Positions 45,372 through 55,837 of a DNA stretch of 64,000 nt are shown here, piece by piece. The position numbers and the translations under genes were made by a program. The stretch is from NCBI GenBank assembly GCA_050084515.1, contig CM114271.1, positions 40,176,001 through 40,240,000 of the forward strand, in the 5' to 3' direction. Positions within the stretch are counted from its first letter, which is position 1. Each line of letters begins with the position of its first letter. The stretch comes from Blasia pusilla (lineage: Eukaryota; Marchantiophyta; Marchantiopsida; Blasiales). The notes below the pieces were generated by a model. The model was not told the origin of the DNA. It did no database searches and worked only from the letters and a program-made list of their open reading frames with translations.

Positions 45372-46690
45372 TATAAACAAACTATCTCAAATTTGGGAAT
45401 TTACTCAAAATAGCAAGTTTCTAAAATCAGTTATAATTTCAGCCTAAACCAAGAGAAAATCTACGGAGTACCCTATTCCTTAGCATATCATCCTCAATGT
45501 ATTGGGTTCGACTGCTGGCATCCCCGGAATTTCCATGGGATACTCTTTGTTTTGCTACAAAGGAAGTAACAAACTCTATTCAACACCAATATAGGAGATT
45601 GAGTTATAGTCAAGCTTATCGAACATACGAACTGCTACACTTGGTACTCGTATGAAGTAGGGAAGCTAATCTTGGTTAGTTGGTTAAGCACGATTATCTT
45701 AATGAGGGTTAGTTAACCACACTAAGTATAACTTGAGACTCTGGGTAGGATTAGGGTTAGGATTTTTTCTACATATTCTATATAATTGAGAAGGGGGACC
45801 CCCCCCACTCACTCTCTCCTTGCAAATTTTTTTTTTCTATGGTGGTGTGTGAGTGTGAGAGCCCTATCGCATCAGTTATGCTTGTTTAGTAATTTCTACA
45901 AAATTTACCCTAATCCTCCCACACTCCTTAGCTCACATGAGCTAATGGAAATGTCAAGTTGTCCATAAGATCCCTACTTCAAAATTCTCCATATATCTAC
46001 AAATATACTAAATACAAAAATAGTCAACACTCGATAACCTCATCACGATTCACGACCATCCAAATCCACTTGCACTCAACAATCCCATCACCTACACAGT
46101 ATTTCTTAAAAGTTCTATATGTAGACAATACCCTCAATAACAAGTGACAATGACCTCTCTACAGATTTTGTGCCTTGCTTCTTCCTTGTTCCTTGTTTGC
46201 CCACCTTTTTGCTATATAAAAGTGTTGATGCTCCCCTCCAATGTGTTGCTACTAATATTATGTCACGTTGCCTTACCAATAAATCCTATAGAAAATGGAT
46301 GGCTTCCATATAGTGCAACGATATTCTCAGCAATAAAATGGACCTCACAAGCAAAAATTCCTCTTCCATGGCTCTCAAGGAGGCTCTCCAATTGCTCACT
46401 TGCACACAATAAATCCCCCCGTTATCCCGACCATGCCTTTCTCTTGTAAAATAAAACTAAAAGTTGCTCACATGACTAATTCCAATCTTAATACATCATG
46501 TCTTCAAATCATATCCATACTCTATTACGAAGGAATTCAGACTCTAATACCAAAACTCCTACTAGACCGTAGAGGAACAAGTTCCTATTCGGCTTCTACT
46601 TGGTTCCCACACTAAGATGGGTTAATAAAAAATAAATTGACCTATAGATGCATGGCATATGGAAAATATAGTGTTAGAGTATAATAATAA
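45372..46690. other. No recognisable gene
   Basis: Short frames without motifs. It begins with a trace of LTR-like sequence. Confidence 0.5.
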
Positions 46691-46888
46691 ATAGTTAGGA
46701 CCCGTGAGGGAACATTACGATGCGCGGCCCACTCCACGGTCCCTAGCCATGAACGCCTCATTGCGCTACTTGAATGCCCCTCTACCTGAATGCCCCATGC
46801 CATATGCCATAAATTCTGGATTTAGAAGACAAGTGATGAACTCTCCCATGTCGTCATTTGAAAACCACTCCTATGACAATAATATAGA
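46691..46888 (-). mobile_element. Miniature Helitron (worn)
   Basis: 198 bp, minus strand. The 5' end A/TCTATATTATTGTCATAGGAG is good. The 3' end reads CACGGGTCCTAACTAT, so CTAG has become CTAT, and an 11-base insertion splits the hairpin. Length fits the sister copies. Confidence 0.6.
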
Positions 46889-47194
46889 TTAGAACCTAAT
46901 ACCCTTTTCATTTTAATTTATGAGAGTTTAAAATTATAAGACAAGAAATATCCACAAGAAAATACAATCTATGTGATCAAAATGATGCAATAAATTCCGA
47001 TAACTGTTTCCGAATTTTCCGTATTGAATAAAATAAAAATACTTCAGAATATAGTACTGTACTACGGTAGTGCTATACGTGGCGGGGCGTCAGCGTCGGC
47101 AACAAGACCAGGTGAGTCATGACTCATGAGTAATAATCAGCAGTAACTAAACCAAACCGAACCGCACAGAGGCCGTGACCGGTTGTTCCCAGTC

Positions 47195-47260
47195 GGTGCC
47201 AACGGTCCTGTGACCGTCGACTGCGGTGGCGTACGTCGCTTCCAGCTGACCGTTGGTGCC
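47195..47260 (+). promoter_or_regulatory. Putative MSA-like (AACGG) elements upstream of CKS1
   Basis: AACGG at 47201-47205 in the context CCAACGGTCC, and its inverse CCGTT at 47250-47254 in the context TGACCGTTGG, lie about 580-640 bases before the CKS1 start. Plant G2/M genes are activated through MSA boxes with an AACGG core bound by three-repeat MYB proteins. Both sites deviate by one base from the full consensus. The location may be promoter or 5' leader. Confidence 0.35.
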
Positions 47261-47831
47261 ACCTTTTCGGCCCATTTCAAACGACTAGATTCCGCCCCTC
47301 CCTCCTCACCTCGCCTGCCTTGTCTGCCTTATTCCACAGCTCCCGCCTGCGATAGCCCTCACACATTAATTGTTCGCGCGCTTTCTCTACTCTTCCATGC
47401 GACTGATACCTCTTCGTCTTCAGCTGCGAGTCCTCTTCTGGTGCTCGGCGCTTCGCAGGTAGCTCGCTCGTCCGCACGAAGTGCACGGTCTGTCGTTGTG
47501 CATGTGATTCCCATCCGATTTTCGGAGAGCTCGATCGTCCGGGGCGTGCCGTGGAGGTGAGGAGCGAGCGATGAGTGTGGGAATCGTTTGCGCGGTGGTC
47601 GGGGTGTGCTTGGGTGGCGTGGATGTTTTTCGCGGCTTGCGCTGGTCGAGTTTGTGGGGAATGATGAGGATGTGAATACTGTCTCACTTGTGGTGGTGTG
47701 TTCGGTTTTCCAGATTGTGACTGTTTCTCTGGCGGTGTTCCCCCCTAGTCTCGCATTTCCTGCTGCTTGACCCCCGACTAAGCTGTTGGAGGCGTTTCTT
47801 CGAGTTCAATCTCTGTAGGCCACCTCGAAGC

Positions 47832-48684
47832 ATGCCTTCGATTCAGTACTCCGAGAAGTACTTCGATGACACCTACGAGTACAGGTGTGGATTCGTTTCC
47901 CTTACGTCTCTTTGTCGAGTTGAGCTGCGTCATGGTGCGCGGGGCAACCCGACTGGTATAGTCCGTCTCCCCTCTGCCACATTCTTGCCGATGGAGCTAA
48001 AGAAGAGCGAGTCGAGAAGAGGGAGACGGATTTGGGGCCTATCTTTGATTATTTGAAAACGGTGCTCAGCTGTCGTATAGGAGGAGACAAGGTCGACGCA
48101 CTTTCTTGGTTTGAAAATTCATTTCCCTGCATTCCAAGTAGCACAGTCTTCCTCGGGCCTTAACACGCACATGCAACGCATGTGCTTCGGATTTAGTGGA
48201 GCGGCCCAGGTGAATAAGCCGTTGTGAATGTCTGCAGGCACGTCGTATTGCCCCCGGAAGTTGCCCAGCTACTCCCCAAGGATCGTCTTCTATCCGAGGT
48301 CTGCATTCATCTCTGTCAAGCACACTTTTTCCTGGGGTCTGGTGCAGGAGTTTCCTGTATGACGTTTGCTGGTGCCGGTGGTGTCTCGTGATTGCCTTGA
48401 ATCACTTACGGTCTTTGGTCTTTTCTCTAGGGTTGCAAGTTATCCGTAGTTGTGTAGTACTTCTGCTGCTGATTTTTTGGATTCTATCTGAAGTCATCTT
48501 TGCCTCATGACAGCCGGAGTGGCGAGGAATAGGTGTTCAGCAGTCCAGAGGTTGGGTGCATTACGCTATTCACAGGCCAGAGCCACATATTATGCTCTTC
48601 CGTCGACCTCTGAATTATCAGCAAAACGCTCAGCAGCAACAACAGCAAGCGCCTGCCGTTCAGCCCCTGGGTGTGAAAGCCTAA
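47832..48684 (+). CDS. CKS1: Cyclin-dependent kinase regulatory subunit CKS1, three exons
   Basis: Small docking subunit that binds cyclin-dependent kinases and phosphorylated partners, nuclear and cytosolic, needed for cell-cycle progression. Exons: 47832-47884, 48238-48298, 48514-48684, all GT-AG, giving 94 residues, the usual size for plant CKS. The start [18 protein letters not shown] is the conserved N-terminus; [20 protein letters not shown] follows; the third exon gives [11 protein letters not shown] and then HRPEPH, the hinge-loop motif of the family, and MLFRRPL. A Gln-rich tail ([10 protein letters not shown]) ends in GVKA. No damaging change was seen. The region 46.9-47.8 kb ahead is G+C-richer and likely holds the promoter and 5' leader, with AACGG motifs suited to G2/M expression. 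It is one of the two well-preserved genes of this gene island. Confidence 0.95.
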
Positions 48685-51490
48685 TGACACAGCGAGTTGA
48701 TCAGTCTCCAGCGCAACCGATCTGTTTGCTACTTGGAGTATGTGCGCTAATCAGTGATTCTCAGCGGTTTTACACAGTACAGTAATGTCCGTGTTCTTCT
48801 CTGGACCCACGAAGACTGAACGGCTGCACTTGTGGTCCAGTACTCTCTTCTGGATAGTCAACGGAAATGAGATTTTTATGGAGGCTGTCCGGATAATTCT
48901 ACTCATACTACCGATCATTGGGTTCATCAAGCGATGAACTTCCCAGTGCAGCTCACGCCCATACTACGGGAATTAGAATGGCGAAAACCCACGTCCACCT
49001 CTAATTAGTATCTGCAGCTTTTCACCCCTTTCAATACTAGGTAGCATGTGGAAGTTTGCTGGACTCTCCCCCGCAGTGCTGACACTTTCCCATTCAGCTG
49101 TTTCATTTGATGGTGCGTTACGATCAGACTACCTATTAACCAAACTTAAGCAGAGTAGGGATTCCTTATGTGTACAATAATGACGCAATAAAGAAAAGCT
49201 TACACGTTCGATCTCTCCGAACTCTCAGTTCGTGGACTATACTTGCCTGTGTTCTGGACAGAGCCTGTTTCTTGGCCTCGTCCGACTAGACCTTTGCATG
49301 TAAACGAGCTCCACATGAATGTAGCACTCCACATTAAGAATTCATTTGTCGTTAGCGGGAATACCAAGTGCGGAAACTCTGAAAGGGTAAAGCGAATCCG
49401 CTGGGCTAGAAGATGTTTTCTGCATCACTACGCCCGAACATGTCATTTCTACACTATTTGCATAATAGAGGCAGGAATGTGCATTTGACAATTGACAAAA
49501 ATGGGGTTGCCCAGCAGACGAGCCGCACAGCGCGAATTTGCCAGTCGAATTTACGAGATTACACACCACACCTATGCGGAATTTTAATGTCATCATTGTT
49601 TCGAGAGTACCCTTGAGTGCAAACACGTCTTGATGTGTACAATCACCTTTTCTTTCTGCAATTGTGTCCTTTCTTGAACAAGAAAATGTTCAAGAAAGGA
49701 CACAATTCAATCATAATTTAATCATATTCAATTGTATACAAATGAATATGATTAAATTATAAAGGAGAAAAAAACTAACATCTGTCTCATTAAATTGTAT
49801 AATGTGTAAAACTACAATTTCATCAATTTACGTTCATGTTCCATTCCTTTAGGTGTAAGAGAAGCGTTAACTTACGCACTTCATCGTAATGATTAGGATT
49901 TTTTTTTTTTTTTTTCACTGATTGAAACGTGCCAGTCGACAAAATCATAAACACATGGATAATATCCCACTAATTTATCCGTTAGAATTAAGATCCTTTC
50001 CTCCACTCGAGAGTCCGGAACCTTTCGAGATACTTCTAGAGAGTTTGTGAGCCCCTTTTTACGTCTTTTCGATGCGAAAGGCTGTTCCCGCTTTGGTGAG
50101 GACCAGCACAAAGTCGTTCACTGAACGCAAAGGCCTGGATCCTAACGTTTCCTTCACCCCATCTACTCGGATGAGGGAATACGATCAATGCGGCGTGACG
50201 GAAGAGCGGACGGGGCGTGTCACCGTCGCGGAGATCCGCGCCTACGGACGGACAGTCCCGAGTTCCGACCCGTCTAGAGTCTCGACGAGTAGCATCTCTC
50301 TGTGTGCGACTGTGCGGCGTGCGCTTCCAAAGATCCAAAGGCGCCCCCCGCCTCCCCCGGCTTCCCGTCACCGGCTGCCGGTAAGACCCAAAACACCACG
50401 TAAGACGCCCTTATGTCCTGGATCTGGCCCCCGGATACCTTCGGATCAGTGGCAACCCGAAGCGAGTGGTCGTTCCCGGAATGTTGTCGTACAGACGATC
50501 GCACGAGATGAAGTCAATCGATGAACTTCGAGGAAGATTCTGTAGGCGAACACGGCGTTCCTCACCGTGCCGGGACCCCGGGACACTCCGGGCAGAATCG
50601 ACGGAGCCGAGCAGAGCCGAGCCGAGCTTCACCGGGGACGGACCGGAGAGCGCGCAGAATCAACGCGGGCACCGTCGCGGAAATCCACAGAGTCAACAGC
50701 GGCCCTGGCCCATCGACCCGACCCGACCTGATCTGAGTTACGCGCTGTGCGGATCATTCCTGAAAATTCACGGGGCTCAGTACATGCTGCTCTCTCGCGC
50801 AGATTGAGTGCCAGGGGAGGCCGATCCGCCCGTACGATCATCTCCTCAGATGCTTTCCAACTCGTAAAGTCTCGACACCGCCGGATGGGAGCTGAAGATT
50901 CTACAACCATGGCCGATCTTAGTGCGCTGTCCGTTCTTATTGCATGTGGAATTGGACCTTGACGGAGCGGGGCCCTCGTGGCTGTAGACTGAGTTTCTTC
51001 AGAAGCCGTGTTTAAGGCAGTCACCGCTTTGGTGCCCGGCCTCTCGGGTGCGATGTTGGCGATGTTATGACTTTCCCAGATTCATTGCTTTGCAGTGAAG
51101 CGGAGCCGGAGTTATCAGTTCCCGGATCGCATTTTAGACGATGCGTTTTAGGTTGTGGAGGGGCGGGGGCACAAATTGTTGATACAATGGCGGAATTTGG
51201 TTAGTTCACGATGAATCCCGGCTATGGAAAGACCCTTGGACTGGCGCTTCATGGTTTGGAGCTATCGTACGCATGCGTTTTCTGCGGCCGTCGGTCGGAT
51301 GGCGTGTGACAGGATGGATCTACGTGTTTCGTTCATTTATTCAGGAAGTTGCAGGGAGGTTTTCTAGTTGGATTGTGGAATCGAGAGCCTGAAGCTTGAA
51401 GGGTTCCTCTCGTCATCTAGTTAGGAATTCAAAGGTTTAAGAATTGAAGAGGTGGGCGATCTACATTGGGATCAACAGTGCTGATTCACA
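48685..51490. other. Intergenic between CKS1 and the ZZ gene
   Basis: No gene recognised. 49661-49760 holds two foldback hairpins and 49898-49916 a T run. 50050-51060 is clearly G+C-rich with frequent CpG and overlapping frames on both strands that lack motifs; it may be the promoter or leader of the ZZ gene or an unrecognised gene. Confidence 0.5.
49661..49760. repeat. Two adjacent foldback hairpins
   Basis: Hairpin 1: arms 49661-49681 and 49688-49708, 21 bp perfect with loop AGAAAA. Hairpin 2: arms 49714-49731 and 49743-49760, 18 bp perfect, A/T-rich, 11-nt loop. Five bases separate them. Confidence 0.9.
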
Positions 51491-54400
51491 ATGGCGGGTG
51501 CGGTGAAGAGTATTGGGCTCCCATGGGTTCACTCAGGTGTAGTATGTACGGGATGCCAAGTCAATCCTATCACCGGCTATCGTTACAAGTGCGAAACGTA
51601 TGTATTCTCAATCTTCATCCAATTGAATCCAACAATCAATGTCCATCCAATCCTTGAAACTCAGATGACAGCAAGTTCTCGTGCCGATGCCTTTCCATTC
51701 TGTTCTCAAGTTCCCAGCCAGTTGTCTGTTTCATGCCAGAGTGGGTTGACACCTTACAGCCGCATCTTTTCTTGGTTCTATTCGATGCAGCTGCGTGGAA
51801 CATGACTTGTGCGAGAAATGCTTTCGCTTGGGTCATGCACAGATGGGACATAAGTTCCTGCGGATAGCGAGGGATAGTAATAATTTTCACCCTCCCTTTC
51901 AAGTGTACTATATCGTGTGCGATGAGTGTGGACAAGGACCAATCGAAGGAAGACGATACCTTCATAAGTGGTGAGTGTTTCCTGATCTTGATCACTCCCT
52001 ATTAGGCCAGGCTTTGAATTAAAGACGTATTGAGATGAAGCCTGTGCTACTTCCTCACCCTACGATTATAGAATTCAGGACGGCGTTTGTCGTGATCGCC
52101 AATGTTTAGACTACAGGCGTCTATCTGTGTCCAGGAACTCATCTCGGATCTGACAAGAAATCTCGACTGTGCATAGGCGTCCCAACTACAATCTCTGCAA
52201 CGGCTGCTTCACTAGACTGCAAAGGCCAGGCTTTGACGCCAGTAGGGAGTTTGAGGCTATTGATGAAGTCAAGATACAAACAATTTTCCCTACGCATATT
52301 CCGGTTTATCACTTTCACAAGCAGTGTGGGTCTTGTGGCATCACTCCAATATGTGGACCTCGTTTTGATTCACTCGTGTACGTAAGCTATGACACTCATT
52401 CACCTGCCATGCTCCGTGTCGACCGTGCGATGTGTTGGACTCATGATGGTGGGAAAGCGAAACGCTATCTCATGTTCTGATGCGTGGTGGAGTGCAGATA
52501 TATGGACTACTCGCTTTGTTTGGTATGTTTTGATACAAAATTTGTCAAGAGAGCCATAAAAAATGATGACTACATCAGAATCGAGCGTCCAGAGCCGGTC
52601 AGAGTTCGTCAAATTGCTGTCTATTCGTGTATGAGCTGTGGAGATGCACCAATTTGTGGGCCTGCTTATGTTCACCAACGGTCAGTGGACCCAAAAATCC
52701 GCCCAAGTATTCTCTTTATTTCTTTATTTTGTTGGCTGATTGTCTAAAAGCGTGATTCTCTTCCGTGACTTCGCTAAGCATAGGTCAAAGATCTTAGCCA
52801 TGAGCTGAGCAGAAACACATTTTGAAATTCTGCCTTCCACGTTTCCTCTGTTATGGACAGGTTACCCGAAAAGATATACTGTATTCTTTGCTACATGAAC
52901 GTCCCGCGTCAGTTTGAGTACAGCAGAGTTGAGGCACCTTCTCAATTTGGTGAACCGCCTGCTCCTGCTTTTGCACGACAAACTCCACTTGTAACGGGAG
53001 GATCAGTACGACATGAAGATTATGAGAACCTCGCTCAGAAATTTGAGTTGTACAGGAAGGAGAAGGAAGAGAAGGAGGAAGCAGCAAGAGTGGTAGCAAA
53101 GAAGTATATGGAGCTCACTGAAAAATTTGAGCAGTATCAGCAGAGAGCGCAAGGGAGTGGGAGTTTTAGACAGCAAGAGCTTGTTGCTAAAGAGCACGAG
53201 AAATATATGAGTGAAATCGAGGCACTGAAGAAGCAAAAGGATGATGATGCTGAGTATGCTACTAGAATCTATGTTAGTCGCATTGAAGCTTTGGAGGCAA
53301 TTGTGGCAGAGAAGGAAGCAGCCGTGAGAAAAACTGAAGCAACTTATGCAGCACTTAACGAGGAATTGGAGAAGCTGAATTCCCAAGAGAAAGGGAAAAC
53401 GACTGAGTCTAACAGCCTCGCTAGAGTAAAATCTGTTGATGGAGAGAGGGCAGAAACAAAAGCATCAGACTCGAGCCTCTCCCTAGAATTTGAGAAGTTG
53501 AAAATGCAGCTCTTGTCTGTAACTCAAGAGCTTGAGAAGTCCAAAGAGAGGGAAGAGGAAATGAGAACGATTGCAGTCAAGCATAATGAGCTTGTTGAGG
53601 AACACTTGAATCTCACTGAGGAATTTGACACAATAAAAAAGGAGAAGGAAGTAGCGGAAAGAAATTGTGAGCAGAAGTCCACAGATTATACAGCTCTGAA
53701 GGAAGAAGTAGCGAGGCTGAAGTTGGAAAAAGAAGAAGCTGTGGAATATGCCAGTCTTGCAAAAGAATTGGACTCACTAGATGTAGGGAAGGAGGAAACA
53801 GTGACTGCAGAGAAGTACACCAGCCTCTCTTCAGAATTTGAGAAGCTTAAAAAGGAGCACACAATTCTTACTCAGGAATTTGAGAATTTCAAAGAGGAGG
53901 TGGAAGAGATATCAAGGAGGAATGGTAAGAAATACGATGACCTCATGAGAGAGCACTTGAGCCTGACCAGTGACTTCAATACGTTGAAGGAAGAGAAGGA
54001 AGAGGTGGTACAAGTGCATGCGCAACAACATATGAGCCATCAGAAGGAGATCTTATGCCATAAAGAGGAGAAGGAAGAGGTCGTGCAACAATTAGAAGAA
54101 AAATACACAATCCTGGAGGAGGAGTTGTCTCGGCACAAGGAAGAGAAGGAAGAGGCAATACGGGTCCATGCAGAGAAAAATGCAAGCCTTGAGGAGGAAC
54201 TCTTAATCTGTAAAAAAGAGAAGGAAGAAGATGCTAAAATGCTTGCAAAATTTCAGGAAGAAAATGAGAAACGGAAAGATGAAGCAGTAGAGTGGGCTGA
54301 CCTCATTGAACAGTTCCAGGGTGTGATCAAAGACAAGGAAGCAGTCGCAGCAGAGCTTGACATGAGAGTAAAAGAGTTGGAACAGCTGGTGGTGGAGAAG

Positions 54401-55837
54401 GAGGCAGATGTTGAAAGGAAGGCAAATGATTACGTAGTTATTTATGATGAATTTGATGCCTTACATAAGGAGTATGACAAATTGCGAAGAGAGATGGAGC
54501 TTTCTATGCGGACAAATGAAGAGAGGTATGAGAATCTGAAGTTGGACTTCGAGAAGTATAGGGAAGATAAGGAAGCGGCGGAGAAAGAGTGGGCACAAGA
54601 ATGTGATAACGAGAGAAGAAAAGCTGCAGAGTTTGCCAGTAATGTTAAGGATTTGCAAGTGAAGGAGGAAGAAGGGAACTGGTATGTTGCCAAGGTTGCG
54701 GAGTTGGAAGGATTGTTGAAGGAGAAGGAAATAGGCATGAAGACTCAGTTGGAAGATCATGAACATCTTGTACAAGAATTGGAAGGACTGAAGAAGGATT
54801 TGGAAAAGTCTGAAGAAACTGCAAGAGTTAGCAGACGTGAGTTTTTGGACCTTTCTGAGGACTTTGGCAATTATAAAGAGGAGATCGAGGGAGAGATGAA
54901 AGCTAGAGCTGAGGAACATGCAAAACTTCTCCAAGAAAATGAGGAAGTGAAGAATGAAAATGCTCAGCTTATTGACGACATAAATAGTTTGGAAGAGTCA
55001 CTGAAGGAGACAGAAGCGGCAATAGAAAGTAGTGCAGCAGCTTACGCATTGGCTGTAAAGGAGGTTGAGGTTTTGAAGGAAGGGTTGGAAATTTGGGAGG
55101 AAGAGAAGAGAATGGCAGCAGCAGACCATTCTGTTGCTATTCAAGAACTAGAAACAGAAGTGAAAAGGTTGGAGAAGTTGGTACTTGAGAAGGAAGAGGT
55201 AGCAAGAGCGATTTCAGAAAAATTCTCAATTCTCTCAGTGGAGTTTGAGAGGTACAAGAAGGAGAAAATAGCAGAGGTGGAAGAGTCTAGCTTGAGTAGG
55301 CAACTGTATGCAAACCTAGCTCAGAACCTTGACAAGTCTAAGAAAGATAAAATTGCAGGGGGCAAAGTGAACATGGAGGACTTCAAAAGGCTTCAGATAG
55401 AAAATGAGGAACTGAAGGAAGAAATTCAGAGTGTGAAGGAAGATTTTGATGAGCTCTTCCCAAAATATCGAAATCTTTGTCAATCAAAGGTTACCAAGGA
55501 TGACTATGAGCGTGTTAAGACAGAACTAGAGAAGCTGAAAGCCAGCGTGCTCGACATTCCTGGTGTTGGTAAATGTGCCACCGCCGCGATTTGCACATAT
55601 GGAGTCATTGTGGAAAAGAAGAAAGTGGCTCTGGAAGAAGGCTTACAAAAGTCTCGTCTTCAGACAAAAGACCAAGACATCCTGCGGCAATCTGTAGAGT
55701 TTATGAATGATGCAGTCAAAGACCTTGACAGAGAGTTTTCCAACTTCATGGAGGAAGTTATTCCTGTCACTGATGAAGAGGCCGAAGAATTTTTCTTGAC
55801 CATGAACATTGAGACCGCTGGAGAAGCATCAAAATAA
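51491..55837 (+). CDS. Tandem ZZ-type zinc-finger protein with long coiled coil, five exons
   Basis: Function unknown. Exons: 51491-51597, 51791-51970, 52177-52377, 52498-52680, 52861-55837, all GT-AG, 1215 residues. Start chosen at ACAATGGCGG, directly before repeat 1. Residues about 12-225 hold four ZZ-like repeats of 60-67 residues. Repeat 1 is a full ZZ finger: VVCTGC, PITGYRYKC, CVEHDLCEKC, then GHAQMGHKF. Repeats 2-4 keep the first CxxC (VCDEC, QCGSC, SCMSC), P-I-x-G and the last CxxC (LCNGC, LCLVC, YCILC) but lack the middle Cys pair. All four introns interrupt the repeats at the same column and in phase 2. Residues about 270-1130 are rich in E and K with heptad-like spacing and internal repeats around KEEKEEAV, predicted coiled coil. 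The C-terminal about 90 residues are less charged (LDIPGVGKCATAAICTYG). ZZ domains bind peptides or histone tails, so a scaffold or adaptor is plausible, but this is inference. No nuclear signal or membrane segment was evident. Confidence 0.85.

Noticed and set aside
47277-47687. Minus-strand 136-codon frame ahead of CKS1
   Set aside because: Low-complexity basic composition in a G+C-rich leader; no motif.
53003-54934. Several long minus-strand frames under the coiled-coil exon
   Set aside because: They are antisense shadows of a Glu/Lys-rich coding sequence and lack any family motif.
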